The notes under the pieces are model-generated. The model ran no database searches. It saw only the letters and a list, made by a program, of their open reading frames with translations, and was not told the DNA's origin. Of a stretch of 64,000 nt of DNA, positions 1-12,041 are shown piece by piece. How positions within the stretch are numbered: the first letter of the stretch is position 1; each line of letters begins with the position of its first letter. Source of the stretch: Lasiodiplodia sp. COLG20 (Eukaryota > Ascomycota > Dothideomycetes > Botryosphaeriales > Botryosphaeriaceae); assembly GCA_009801085.1 (NCBI GenBank), contig VNWV01000001.1:7564001-7628000 (forward strand), written 5' to 3'. Position numbers and translations under genes: made by a program.

Positions 1-195
1 GCTTGTATAGAGCAATACACGGAGGTCCTCTGGGACATACTCCGGGTATCCCAGAGAGCAGAACTCCGGAGGAAGGATACCAACAACGATGGCCTGATAT
101 TGATCTTACTCTGGTCCCACAGCAGCCGGCCACCCATGACCTACATTGTCGCATTGAACTACAGTGTGTCGGACGGGGTCATGAGACAGCTGTGA
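1..195 (+). other. possible 3' fragment of a gene entering from the left edge
   Basis: Frame 1 is open from the first base for 64 codons. It reads ACIEQYTEVLWDILRVSQRA at its start and then passes through residues MTYIVALNYSVSDGVMRQL. It ends near 190 at a good donor (CT|GTGAGTATGG). A plausible acceptor (GCAAAAG) lies near 240, after which the frame could continue for about 45 codons with a hydrophobic stretch. No family was recognised. A chance open frame is quite possible, so this is only a pointer for anyone holding the flanking sequence. Confidence 0.2.
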
Positions 196-1053
196 GTATG
201 GGATCCATGGATATTCCTCGGTAATCAGCAAAAGGTATTTCAAGGGACTCACTCATTGGTGTCTCATATCCCCGTCCGACACATTGTACCTAGCCCAATG
301 CTGTTCATGGTCTACGAGCAAGATAAGCATACCGACCGCCATTGTGGTCTTGGCGTTAGTCATGTTCAGTGGGTAACTTCGGCACTCAATTCGTTCTGGG
401 AGTTCCCCACTTCGTGCTCCCTGTTGAAACCACAATTGATTGACCTTCGAAGGGTCTGGACAATAGTTAGCGGAGACTACCTATACACTCGGAGGCAGGG
501 CTAAGCCCAAATAGACCGTCTATTTTGAGTAATCAATATGTGCAGCTCTCCGTACTTCAACATTCCCTGCAGTCATTAATAGCTACTTATCTATAGCCTG
601 CTACACCATAACCAAATCGAGGGTATATCAAGTGGCTCTTAAGGCTTATGTCAGTATGCCTGTCAGTCCAATCACGACAATGCGACAAGCGAAAGTCAAA
701 TCCAATCACATGCCGCAGATCGTTAATCTTCCGAAACATCAACCCAACTCAATTGCTAAACTCTGCAGAAGCTGCTAGGAGATACATAGACAACGGCACC
801 GTTAGTTCTAATAGTAGTGCTGTCAATTTTAGCATAGGAATGGGCGCTCAACTGGCCGGAGAAAAGAATACAGCGTAATTGTTCGTGAGAGTACCTCAGA
901 TGAAAATCTATGATACCACTAAGACCAAGGAATACGAGCTCGAGAGATTTTACGAGGGCCGACGCGAGCGTATCACCAGAATGATTCAGGTCAACATGGA
1001 GAAGTTGTTGCGTCACTCATGTTCGCAGCTCGGGATTAACACCGTCGTGTGCC

Positions 1054-1142
1054 TTCAGGAACAAAAGGCTCACGCCAAAAACACCTTCAGGAACAAAAGG
1101 CTCATGCTAAAACACCCACAGGAGCAAAAGGCTCATGTCAAG
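1054..1142 (+). repeat. minisatellite, about 32-bp unit, almost three copies
   Basis: The core AGGAACAAAAGGCTCA recurs at about 32-bp spacing (copies starting 1054 and 1086, then a diverged, truncated third from about 1117). The array lies inside a 131-codon open frame at 879-1274, where it encodes repeated Q-E-Q-K-A-H type residues. Whether that frame is a gene is unclear. Confidence 0.75.
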
Positions 1143-2727
1143 TCAAATTGCATCATGAACTTCGTCGAAGGTGTTCTGTTAAACTTTCACCCGAGTGCGA
1201 AGTCTCCACGGGAAAGCCCCATTTTTCGCTATTTCGGCTATCTAGACGACATTAACTTTAACGTAGTTTGTTAACGACACTCGAAAACGGTCATACTGAA
1301 CATGGCTAGGGATTTGCTCTCCAGCTCACCGGTCAGACAAACTTGCAGAGGTGGAGGGCGAGAAGACCGGACTTCAACTGCGTCCGGCCTGGTGGGGACT
1401 CTGGTGAAATTACTGGACTGAAACACTTGTGAACTTGCTTTTTGCGAGGGATACGAATTTTGGCGACCCACTATACGCGTCGCCGGTCATGGGTTGGCTT
1501 GAACCCTGCGCAACCGCCCTGGTTCACTCCTGCAGCAGATTCTCCCTCCCCCCCCTACAACGGTCTCCGACCAACAGAGGGATGCTGATGTCCCCCAACT
1601 TCTTGTGTTGCCATCCCCTACCCGTCGTCGGCGTTATATTTTGGCCGATGCTGGCTGTCCCTAGCTGCAGCGCTGCGCATTTTCCTTTTTCGGTAAGGCT
1701 GCAGCTTCTGCCCTCTGCAGACGCGTCACACATTCGTTGCGAAATGGGCGGCTACAAAGCTCGTCACGCCCCCGTTGATCGTCGCCTGTAGTTTAACGCT
1801 AGCCGAAAAACCGTGCCCAGGCATCATCCTCTATGCTGCAAAACTTTGCTACAGCGCCGGCCTCATGCGAAATACCGGATGCGGATGATTTGCAGCATGT
1901 CGCAATGTTGTTAGGTGCATGATGAAGGCCTCGCTTAGGTGAGCTGCATGCGTTTCGATATTTCCTCAACTGATCACCATATTCATTTGGTAACTATTGT
2001 ATGTGGGTAAAGCTGATCAATCGATCGGTAATACGCTGGTCGACGCAACGCTGAACTGTCACGTATCCGAATGGGGATGGCTAGATGTCAGCTTTTTCAC
2101 TGACAAGTGCTTCACTGTCAGACTTTTCGTTGCTAAGGTCTCGACTGCGAGTGCTTTGTCAGCTCTGATGATGAATACTGGGTTTGTATTCCAGGGGCAT
2201 ATCCATACATAGGCACACACGCAAACGCGGCCATTGGACCAGCCGCATCGCGACTCCACGTGCTTCCCCAGGTACTTACACAAACTCCAATGGCTTAAAC
2301 AGCCCAGCAATCCTTTAGAAGGCGCATGTGATCACCAATGCACGGATGCCCCCGGCATCGCGATCAAAAACGCCACCAAACTTTGCCCTGACGAACACCA
2401 CGTGGCGACTTCCGCTAGTAAAGCAGCCGGCGCAAGCCTCTGATCTGCATCCTTTACAAGCTGACACACGGCCGTGCAGACGTACTAGACGTTGTGACAG
2501 GTATTGGTCAAACCTAGGCCGACGGATGCGGAAGTTGCTGGGCCGTGCCAAGAGCACCGGACGATGGCGGAACGGCAGCGTAGCGCTGTTATCTCCGTGG
2601 GGCGCTGACAAAAGCCATGTTTTTGAGACGGCGCGAGCGGAAGCGCAGCAGCAGGAGTGAAATGGCCTGAGCCGGGAGAAATCGGGGGGTGGGTATGGCG
2701 CCCAAGGTCGAGAGAAAACAGCTTCCG

Positions 2728-2815
2728 TTCGTGCGTGGCCCTCGGCGAAGTTTGTGCTTGCGACAGATTCGTGCGTGGACCTCGGCGGAGATAAGGCTGC
2801 GACAGGTTCATGCGG
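2728..2815 (+). repeat. minisatellite, 40-bp unit, two copies plus a stub
   Basis: TTCGTGCGTGG-CCTCGGCG begins at 2728 and again at 2768, each copy ending in GCGACAG. A third partial start (TTCATGCGG) begins at 2807. No gene function is apparent. Confidence 0.75.
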
Positions 2816-3568
2816 CACAGCGGTCATCAAGGTAGAGAAATGATCAGCAGACTTATATGGCAGGAGTTGACGGAACGGCCTCCGAGACCAGAGAGGGGTC
2901 GGGAATAGAACGGGTGGGGCAATACAGGAGGGCGTCTAAGGCAGATCAGGCGGCGAGAGCTCGTAGCTGCCGCGCCGTTAGTGGCTGACGCAGGGCAACT
3001 ATTCTGCGTTGCTGCCCCTGACTGGGATGCAGCGATCCTCCGCACGGCGATCTACGTGATGTGCGACGGGCTAAGCGGCAGGGTGGGGGCGGCAAGAGAG
3101 CCGTCGGCCCGAAAAGTGCGCCGAAACGGGAAGGGTTGAAGCGGATGGCTGGTGTCAGCCGGGAGAGCTGATGTGCAGCAGAGGCGATGAGGCTGTAGGA
3201 TTTCTTCTGGAAGGCCCATGCAGCATCCCTCCGGCCGTTCAACGGTCCATTCGGTCGCTTCGGGGCTGCCGACGCTACTTTGAGGCAGTTCCCTTCCTGA
3301 ACAAGTAATTAGCACGGAGGGCCTTGCGCTGGTGGGCGGGAGCAGAGTCAGCCTGCATCCGAGTCCCCTTCTTGGCGACCCACGATCTACGCCTCGCCGC
3401 AATCTGACTGGCTATGACATCGAGATGGGGCAGAGGGGAGCATAGCGCAGCCTCCTGGCGGGTCCATTGCCGCTGCCTTGGACGCCTGGACGCAGTGGAT
3501 ATAGACGTTGTGTTGGGTCCGCGCTGGCCAGCGCTACAACACCTCTCTTTCTCTCTCCCGCCGCCGCC

Positions 3569-4871
3569 ATGACGACCATACAGGAGCTGCTGATCGAGAC
3601 GTGGGTCGAGTATGGCATCTCCACCGTCCTTGTCGGCATGCGTCTCTTCACCCGCACCAAGATGGTCGGCGGTCGCCTGCAGTGGGACGATTACTTGATG
3701 ATCCTCGCCTGGGTGCGCTCGCCAGTCCTGTGTGTCGGTGCCGTGCTGACTCTTGCCAGGCTTTCTTCACCATGATGAGCGTGTGTGCCCACATCGTCAG
3801 TCTCAACGGCGACAATCGGGCCATGACCAACGAGCAGCGCCTCCTGCTTTCGCCAGCCGAGCGCGACGCGAAGATCCTGGGCTCCAAATTCTTCCTCTGC
3901 GGCCACATCACCTATGTGTCGACCATGTGGACGCTGAAGCTCTGCATGCTGCTCTTCTTCCAGCGTCTGACCAGAGGCCTCGCTGCCGAGAAGCTCATCA
4001 AACCAGCCATCGCCGTCGTGGCAACTACGTGGCTGGTCGAGTTTCTCACCCTTCTCCTGACCTGCCGCCCGGTGAGCCACAACTGGCAAATCTACCCGGA
4101 TCCTGGAAGTGCGTCCTCTGGCCCCCCTCAGCAAGCGCAACGGGCTGACTTGAACAGAGCTCTGCACGCACGAAAGCCCTGTGTGGTACATCGTCCAGGT
4201 CGTCTTCAATGTCATCACTGACGCCGTCATCGTCCCGATTCCCATGCCGGTGAGCACACTTCAGCCCACACTGCGTGATTGCATCTAACTGTCGCAAAGC
4301 TTGTCATCAAGGCCAAGGTCTCGACATTGAGAAAGCTCGGGCTCGTCGTCCTGCTCGGTGCTGGGATTTTCGTGATGGTGGCTGCAACTCTGCGGGTGGT
4401 CTTCGTGTTGAGCGTTAGTAAACAACGCCGTCGGTTGGAGCGGAATCAGGAGCTGACGGCATGCAGAACGCGGCGCCATCCGAGCCGGCCATCTGGGCGA
4501 TGCGCGAATGTTTCGTGGCGACGTTTGTGGGCAATGCGCCCATGATCCGTCCCATGTTCACCAAAAAGTTCTACCAGGGCGGTTACCAGGACAACGACGT
4601 TTCGCACGGATACACGAATGGATCTGTGCCGCTCGATGCGTACGGCACGGCGGGCAGCAAGAATGTCACCAACCGCTTTTTTGGGTCCAAGTCGGGCACG
4701 CAAGTCGACGTCGAGAGCGACAGCACCGAGAACATCATCGAGGCCGGCGGCACCAAGTTGGATCCAGGCTCCGAGTTTGGCATTCGCGTGCAGCGCTCGG
4801 TTGCGGTCGAGTCGCAGGGCGCTCCGTCGACATTGGGAGACGACGACCGAAAACACCACTGGACGCCATAG
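3569..4871 (+). CDS. rhodopsin-domain integral membrane protein (fungal type)
   Basis: Five exons are readable: 3569-3712, 3760-4108, 4158-4249, 4300-4413 and 4467-4871. All have GT-AG introns of 47-53 nt and consistent phases, giving 367 residues. The start is the first in-frame ATG, after a pyrimidine-rich leader. Seven hydrophobic segments can be traced, from WVEYGISTVLVGMRLFTR at the N-terminus, through TYVSTMWTLKLCMLLFFQRL and the VVFNVITDAVIVPIPMP helix, to a last segment ending VGNAPMIRPMF. The WTLKLCMLLFFQRL and TD-VIVPIPMP signatures are typical of the large fungal family once called PTH11/SAT4-like and now placed under a fungal rhodopsin domain. The 110-residue C-terminal tail is polar. 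These proteins sit in the plasma membrane and some act as receptors in host or surface sensing. The ligand here is unknown, and no retinal-type function should be assumed. Confidence 0.88.
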
Positions 4872-5301
4872 CTGGGCAGGCTGCGGCGGAGGAGAAGGAC
4901 GGCGAAGAAGATACCCGAGATGGAGTTGGTTTTGTTGGTGAGCCTGTGTTCTTTTTTCACTTGTTAGCGCCTTTTTCTTCGCTTCATAATACCCTATTAT
5001 TAGAGAGCAGCCATGCTTATGGATACGTCATATCTTGGAAACGTGTTGTGAAGATGGTGAATTCCGGCGCGCGTCGGGAAAGCAGGCACAGATGACCCAC
5101 TGGAAGCCGGCAACCGGCAAGGGCAGAGCCGGATAGCGCGGCGCGGCGACGCGTACCCCGACCAATAGCGCGACGTGAAGAAGGAAGCAACGGCTTGGTC
5201 GGCCAGACAGAGCAAGGAAGAAGAGGGAGCTAGGCCTGGACGGGACTGGGAGCGGCACGACAAGCTTTGACAAGCTTAGCCAAGCTTTGCACAGGGTCTA
5301 G
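4872..5301. other. intergenic; short HindIII-like repeats at its end
   Basis: This spacer separates two genes on the same strand and holds no gene. At about 5258-5289, just before the next start codon, three AAGCTT-centred units (ACAAGCTTTG, ACAAGCTTAG, CCAAGCTTTG) follow each other. They could influence the start of that transcript, but no known factor is implied. Confidence 0.6.
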
Positions 5302-7667
5302 ATGACGCCACGCATACCAAGGAAGTCTTCAGCTGCTCCCGTCTTCCCCGCTAAACACGGCACCGTCATGACGTTCCCGGACTCTTCAAATCCCCCTTTC
5401 CTGCTGCTGCTGGCAACGGCAGCCGCAACTCTCGCCGCTATTGCTATCCATCACTTCTACCGCCGCCAGCCGTGGATCCAGCGCACCAAGAACATGCCCG
5501 AAACCATAACTCAGCCCGTATCTGACCTCTGTCATGCCTCACAGTCCGTGAGCACCCTCCTTGCCGAAGACCCGGCTCTGGCCCCTGGAGAAGCTGCCTC
5601 GCAGCTCTACTCAACCCATCCAGTGAGCGTCCTGGACACAAGCCCGCCAAAGCATCGTCGCGTTGCTACCCCGGAGGAACTCGACCATGCACTTAGCTGT
5701 GGCAACTTTGGAGACGTGAAGCCCAGCGAACTGTTCTTACGAATCTGGCACGATGCTCTCTGTACCCTCGATCATGACCCGCTTGCTGGCGTCGTGAGTC
5801 CGCCTCTGATGGGCAGCTCCGGCATATTGCCGCTTACCGTCATCAGCGCCCTGCCTGACATCTGCCGCCACATGGTGAGTCATTCTACTGTTTTCCTCGG
5901 CTATTAGTCTTAACTTATCTCGCTAGTCGAACCTCATCGCCAGAGCTGAGCACGAGGTCATCCTGGCAACCAATTATTGGAAGGAGTCTAATGCTAGCCG
6001 CCTCATCACCGACTCGCTGAAGGAGCTCTCTAAGAGGGCTGGAAGGCGGAAACGAAGGGCCGTAGTCAAGATCATTTATGATCGTGGGAGCGCGAAGCAG
6101 GTACGCCTTGTATGACAAGCATCCAATACGCCACGCTTACTCTGCAAAGGTCTTCGACAATCACCTCGACGTCAGCGAGTCTGAGCGTACAGCCCCGGGT
6201 GTCGGCCTACCTTCTGCTGATGAAATTCCCAACATCGACATTGAAGTCATCAACTACCACCGCCCGGTGCTCGGCACCTTTCACGCAAAATTCATGGTGG
6301 TGGACAGAAAGATTGGCATCGTCTGCAGCAACAACATCCAAGTGAGCAGCCTCGTTTCCCTGGACTTTTAACTATGACTGACCAGATGTTATTCAGGACA
6401 ATGACAATCTTGAGATGATGACGCATCTGGAGGGCCCAATCGTGGATTCTCTTTACGATATGGCCTTGCTTACATGGCACGATGCCTTGAAGCCTCCGCT
6501 ACCTCTTCTTACTATCAGCGAGGCTCAAAGCGAAGCAAGAGGCACCTTTGACTCGCCTTTTCTAGACGTAGCCAGTCAAACTACAGCAAATCGCACTAAC
6601 CTCATTACTCGTGCTAGAGACAGCGGTGTGCAATTACCGGAGAATGAACCAGGCGATCCTCATTACGACGAAGACATGGCTTCGGAGCTTCTCCGAATGC
6701 AGGCCATACTGACACCAACAAATGGCGAAAGCGTCATGAGTCTCGTCACGAAGCATCTGAGTAGGCAGCAGTGTCTCCACTCCGCCATATCAAGCCAAGC
6801 TAACCAAGATCCAGATGAGGCGACTCAGCAGAAGCTCCAAGGGACAGCACCCGAATGCTTACCCGAGGAAACCATGACCCCGTACATCCCACACGCCCGT
6901 CATGAGCCTTTTCCCATCGCCCTCGTAAACCGTAAGCCCTGGGGCGCCCTGAACCACTCTTCCGTCTACACGCCGCAGAACGAGGCCTGGCTATCCGCCA
7001 TCCGCAACGCAGAATCCACTGTATTCATCCAATCACCTGACATCAATGCGGAGCCTCTCATCCCGGCGCTTCTGGACGCCGTCAGGCGGGGGATAGAAGT
7101 CACCATGTACGCATGCCTCGGCTACAATGACCTCGGCGAGCTGCTGCCGTTCCAAGGGGGCACGAACGAGATGATCTCCCACAAGATGTACACGGAACTC
7201 GACCCAGAGCAGCGAGAGCGTCTCCACATACACTGGTATGTCGGGAAGGACCAGACGAAGCCACTGCACAACAAGTTCAAGCAGCGAAGCTGCCACAGTA
7301 AGAGGCCTTACCGTGTGCAAGACCTGCACAGTGACGATAGCTGACGAACCACGCAGTAAAGCTAATGATAGTCGACGAGCATATCGGCATCCAGGGGAGC
7401 GGCAACCAGGACACGCAGTCATGGTACCATTCCCAGGAGGTGAACATACTGCTCGACTCTCCCGAAATTTGTGCGGACTGGGTAGCAGGTCTCCGGAGAA
7501 ACCAGAATACTCACCTCTACGGCGCCGTGTCGCAGGAAGACGGCATATGGAGAGACGACGACGGAAATGAGGCAAAGGGCGCCATTGGAATAAATCCGGG
7601 TCACATGTCTTGGGCCAAGGGGGTTATGGGGGCAGTGAAGCGCGTGAAGGGTGATGGTGGCTTCTGA
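5302..7667 (+). CDS. phospholipase D-like protein with two HKD motifs
   Basis: Five exons (5302-5874, 5927-6100, 6150-6341, 6397-7297, 7357-7667) join to 716 residues. An N-terminal hydrophobic segment (FLLLLATAAATLAAIAI) suggests a membrane anchor. A second in-frame ATG at 5368 would still retain it. The first catalytic motif is HAKFMVVD (H294, K296, D301). The second is HIKLMIVD (H613, K615, D620), followed by GIQGSGNQDTQSW, which is characteristic of fungal phospholipase D/transphosphatidylase-like enzymes. The last intron falls exactly between H613 and I614, so the second active site exists only after splicing. The two HKD motifs should form one active site that cleaves phosphodiester bonds of phospholipids. 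Cardiolipin-synthase-like transfer is an alternative reaction for this superfamily. Exact substrate and membrane are not evident. Confidence 0.88.
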
Positions 7668-8143
7668 GTGCAGATTCCCATCTCCATGTATAGGGTGAGA
7701 AAAGTGGATGTTGGCTCCATTGGTTAGTTCATCTATCTGAGTATGCAAGCAAGGGTGGGAGCACTTCTCTTCACTTGTATAGGCCGGTGCTGCGGCAGTC
7801 CAGTCCGACGCGATTCTTGATAGTTTTGTTTCACGTAAATGAATACTGCTATGACGAGATTATGCTGTCAATTACAAGCCCACTGTTCTGTTCGATTGAA
7901 ATAAAAGCAACTGATTAAGCAAGTATGATCCTCAGCGACATCTCGAAGAAAAGGCGTGCCCGCTGATGAAAGTAGAATGATGTATAGCTTCAGGTGTTGC
8001 ATGCCCGACGTACATTCGAAGGAGAACATTATGAGTGATACCGCTTCATATGTCAACGTAAAAGCCCCAATCTTTAGACTTCCGAGTGCAAATCGAACCG
8101 TGCGCACAGTCGACGGCTTGGTATCCTGACATGTATACCTTCC
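7668..8143. other. convergent 3' spacer
   Basis: This lies between the tail ends of the phospholipase D-like gene (+) and the CFEM-like gene (-). It is AT-richer than its neighbours and probably contains the two 3' untranslated regions. No gene or repeat was seen. Confidence 0.6.
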
Positions 8144-8885
8144 TCAGAGGAAGAAGAGGCCAGCAAAACCAGCCACACCGACAAGACCACCAGCCACGTT
8201 CTTAACTGCAGCCGCACCGGTGTAGGCAGCCGGAGTGCTGGCCGGGGTGCCGACCGGAGTACCAGCAGGGGTTCCAGCAGGGGTAGTGGGTGTCCCGGCG
8301 GGAGATGTGGCCGCAGGAGATGATGCAGCCGAGCTGGCGGCAGAGGAAGCGGCAGAGGAGGCAGGCGATGACGCAGGGGAGGAATCAGGGGCGGACGTGG
8401 CGGGAGCGGATGAGGCAGGAGCAGAAGAACTACCGCCGGAGAGACCGCACGGGTTGGAGGGAGCTGTGACGGTGACACCGACCGATTTGCAGAAGCTGAC
8501 GAGGGTATCCGTCAAGCCTATGGAAGCAACAGGTTAGCTGATCATATTTGACCGAATATTAGCGGCGGGGCTGACCAGGGATGTCACTGGGGCTGCAGGA
8601 GCCGGGGTTTTTGCAGAGGTAATCGACGACAAACTCCTGACCCTTGGTACAGGAGCACTCATAGTACGAAGATTTGCCCGCATCGCTCTTGCACGGATCG
8701 CCGTCGACTCCGGTCAATCCAAGCTCCTGAAATTGATCGGACTAACCGCGTGGTGTTAGTTTGCGGATGCGTTATACGAGTAAGTGGTGTAAGCTTACGG
8801 CGCAGGATGAGAGCAACAATCCCAAGTCTTGGGCGGTAGCAACAGCGCTGAGCGCAGCCACGGCGGCGAATGCGAAAGTCTTCAT
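8144..8885 (-). CDS. CFEM-like, Ser/Thr/Pro-rich GPI-anchored secreted protein
   Basis: Three exons on the minus strand (8885-8799, 8726-8576, 8517-8144) give 203 residues. The N-terminus MKTFAFAAVAALSAVATA is a signal peptide. The mature region has eight cysteines: one in SSCA, then DPC, ECSC, LC, SC(SPSD), FC and PC. The second half fits the CFEM pattern (C-x-C, spacer, C, C-S-x-x-D, then C); the first half is loose, so CFEM-like is safer than CFEM. A low-complexity stalk of A/S/P/T with GTP repeats follows (PAGTPTTPAGTPAGTP). The end GGLVGVAGFAGLFFL is a typical GPI attachment signal. Such proteins sit on the plasma membrane or wall; family members bind haem or act in wall stability or host interaction. 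The role here cannot be told from sequence. Confidence 0.82.
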
Positions 8886-11800
8886 ATTGTTGCTGGGCGT
8901 TCGTTTGAAATCTGATTTCACAGAACCACTGAAGAGTGAATGATGAAGGGAAGGGGGATGCGGACGTTGAATTGACTTTAAGTACTTGTCCATTTGCTTT
9001 GATACAAGGTTCTAACCGCCCATGCAGCTACGAGCAAGGCACAAACCTTGTCTGAATGTCCATCTTGCAGCTGAGCCCATGCTGGACGACAGCTGAATTC
9101 ACAGCGTGATTGGTCGTCACTGAAATACGGGGCGGAGACCAAACAGGAATGACTCTGGGCGGGGGAGCAGCAACACCACAGACCGAGGCATGAAAAAGCG
9201 ACTGGTACGATGTTGGATAGTGGTAGGAGGAGAAGGTTTGATGACTTGTCGAATTGGGGATGGGGCGTGCCTCGAATCTGGGGAAGTGCAAGGGGTAATG
9301 TGGAGGATCTACGATTTAAGCTCATCTCCTCGGCTCCCGCTGTCCATCGCCGCCTCTTTTCTCTCACTCAAGTCCACTTTTAAGCGCCATGCCTGCCGCC
9401 ACGTCCAACGTGCATCCCGAGACATGTGAAGCCCGATTCCGCTGTGCATGTGACCGTCATTCTCACCGAACCAGTCGCCGTCGCCGGCTTTCTCTCCGCT
9501 CTCCACTGACCTTCTACTTCGGGAATAACTGGTTTCCATGTCTCTAGCCCCCGCAACGCGCTGATCGCAATGAGCCATAGCAATGACACTGTTATGACGC
9601 TCCGTCGACTGTTTGCGCGCCTTTGCTGCTGAGAGTCTAACAAACCCATATCGGTCCGCAATCAAGGTAATCTTGTAATGAGCCGTATACACTTGCATGG
9701 CCTGAACAGTGCCTCAGCCTGGATATCATGCATAAATAATAATGCAGTAGCCTCCGGTCTGAGACTGCCACCCTGCCCATCCGCACCACAGTGAATTGTA
9801 GAAGATTTGAGTCCTCTGTACCCTGCGAACGACACTACACTCTACAAACATGGGCAATTGAAACATATGCCTGGATGTGAATATACCTTTCGATATCTTA
9901 TGAATGCATGCGTATTGCAGTACTGTACTAGGCTGCTAATTAGAGACTTTCGGGAGAGTCAGCTTTGTGCATCCGCTGTGATACGATCGACGATGCCGCC
10001 ACGAGGCGAAGGGCGCCAGATCAACGCGGCCGTCCTATAGCTTCTTTATTAGTGTATCATGGGTGCCCATCAGTCAGTTGACCTTTAGTAAGTTATTTTT
10101 ATACCTTTACTTGATCCGTGTATTCAAATAAACTCAGCAGCCATCCTCTCTCGCTCTATTTAGCAGGGCTCCAAAGCTGTTGTAGAGTTCGATTAGAGTC
10201 TAGAATGCTGCCGGCCCCTGATAAGTAGAAGTGGGACACTCTAGAAATGATTTGCTCGAGACCATACGAGATCGAGCCGCAAGCCATAGTAATAGAATGC
10301 GAAGTCAATGGGTGTTCACTTGACAGCTTAACGGACGTCTATGCCGTCCTCTTTAATGTTTGCAATGGCCTGCATTGACTACCCGCCTCATCTGGTATGC
10401 AAACCAATGTGGTAGGCGTTGGTGGTTCTTTTAAGCTTGTCTCATAGTCTTCTGAACAGACTTTGTCTCCTGTTGTTGCAAGAGCTGCCAGCCAGTGCGA
10501 TAAAGCTTCAAGCTTACTAGCTATTACTGACTTTACCTGATTCAGTATGAGCCTGAAGTTTGTCAGTGCCAAGGAACGAATTATTGTCTCTAATTTGCCA
10601 TGTCTTACATGTGTAAGATGTGGAAATATCCTTATCCAGACATGACGCGCCTAATCATCCTTCGAGTCAGTACCACGCTCCTTCAAACAGCATCTACGAT
10701 TGGGAGCAAAACTTACTCAGCAGTGTGTTGGGGCTAGCCCGTTTCGTGCCGACCCAAAGATTCAAGTCAGCCGGACGGCTCATCTGTTGAACAGTTGAAG
10801 AGGGGCTGTGCATCATGGAAGGAGCGTGTGCGTAGCTTTTCGACCCAGCGATATGCGATGGGCGCGAATCGTCGTCTATCCCTGGACCACAAGATCACTT
10901 GCTGACAAGGTCCGCGCAGCCGTTTGGCGCCTGATTTCAAGGCCACCATGGAAAAATTTGGGGCGGAGCGATTTTCAGGGTTTTTATGGGAAAGTGATGG
11001 CCGTATTGCTGGGGCGTGCTTGCGGGATGATCGCACCTCCCGTCCGCAGGCACTGACCCTGTGGCCTGTGCCGCCGCTGTTCACGCTCTGCAATGTCTAA
11101 GCCCCCGAGCTCCTAGACTCCAAAGCCAATCATAACCCAAGCAGGCCATGGGCTCACGTGCCGAGCGATAGCCACTCAGAGGCCCAAGTCTTGGTGGCTG
11201 AAGCTTCAGCACGCCAACGGATACCCTGATTCCCGTCGCAGTGGCTCTCGGATTGCGATCCACTACCAATGCTACCCAACGGCACCCTTTGCCCAGACGG
11301 TAGCGGCGACGCGTGGCGGCTATACCACCTTCCAAACTCCCGGTCTCTGGTCGTTGGATTCCCGATCGTCAATGTCAATCTGTGTATCAATACGGTCTGC
11401 CGAGAACAGGGCTCGCTTCTCCTGAGTGTCGTTTCGCCTCGGGGACTCGACCATTTCCCTACCCTCCACCCGCCTTCGCCGTCTCCATTATTTTGACCGG
11501 TGCCCCGCCAGCGTACCTGATCACATATTTCGCTCGATGATCGAGGCGGAAAAGTTGGGTCGCTGTGCCTCACCCGTTGAACCGTCCGAGTTAACCGAAA
11601 TGAACTGATGTTTAGCGAGCGATGGCTCTACTACCTCGGGCCAACCCCTCAATTCTATGTGGCCTGTTGCACTCGAGCCGAGACGGAGGGCGAACTGTGG
11701 CAGATGAGCGTGAAGAGGGTGTACATCATCTATTCCAAGTCATGATCCCTGCTGCCCGCTGTGACGTTCCCGACCTTTGCCTGTCTCCCGCGGGCCCTCC

Positions 11801-12041
11801 GCCTTATTCAGGGACCACCCGATGCGGCGCTTTTCAGAATGATAGCAATTAGTGGACCATGGCCCCACTGCGACGTCGCGCAACAGGGCTTGCAAGGAGC
11901 GCGCTTTTGCGTGAGAGGTTGTACCATATGCTGTCTAATATGTAGCGCTGTTATTCGTAAGTCATACAGAGGTGCGTGCAGCTCACCTCGCGAAATGGGT
12001 ATCTCTGTTCCTGAAAATCAGCCCCCATCCACATACCCCGT
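8886..12041. other. 3.2-kb gene-poor gap
   Basis: No open frame in this stretch has a recognisable domain or a supported splice structure. The segment of about 9,700-10,700 reads AT-rich with many short stop-laden frames, unlike the GC-richer flanks, and may be an eroded repeat. A short run at about 10,163 (TAGCAGGGCTC) resembles part of the inverted-repeat element family described at 32.7, 34.5 and 55.7 kb, but the match is too short to call. Confidence 0.5.

Larger units (their letters stand above)
196..3568. other. no confident gene; contains two minisatellites
   Basis: Several open frames of 60-170 codons occur here on both strands, but none shows a recognisable domain or a convincing exon-intron structure. 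The segment 2040-2130 holds an imperfect short repeat built on TCACTGACAAGTGCTTCACTGTCAG. The stretch just before 3568 is pyrimidine-rich (CTCTCTTTCTCTCTCCCGCC) and probably serves as the 5' untranslated region of the rhodopsin-domain gene. Confidence 0.5.

Noticed and set aside
2315..2830. 171-codon minus-strand frame over the 40-bp minisatellite
   Set aside because: The frame owes its length to GC-rich repeats; two other frames are open over the same place and none has a domain.
10185..10205. GTTCGATTAG sequence suggestive of a tRNA T-loop
   Set aside because: No cloverleaf can be drawn around it: the acceptor and anticodon stems do not pair. No tRNA was found elsewhere in the window.
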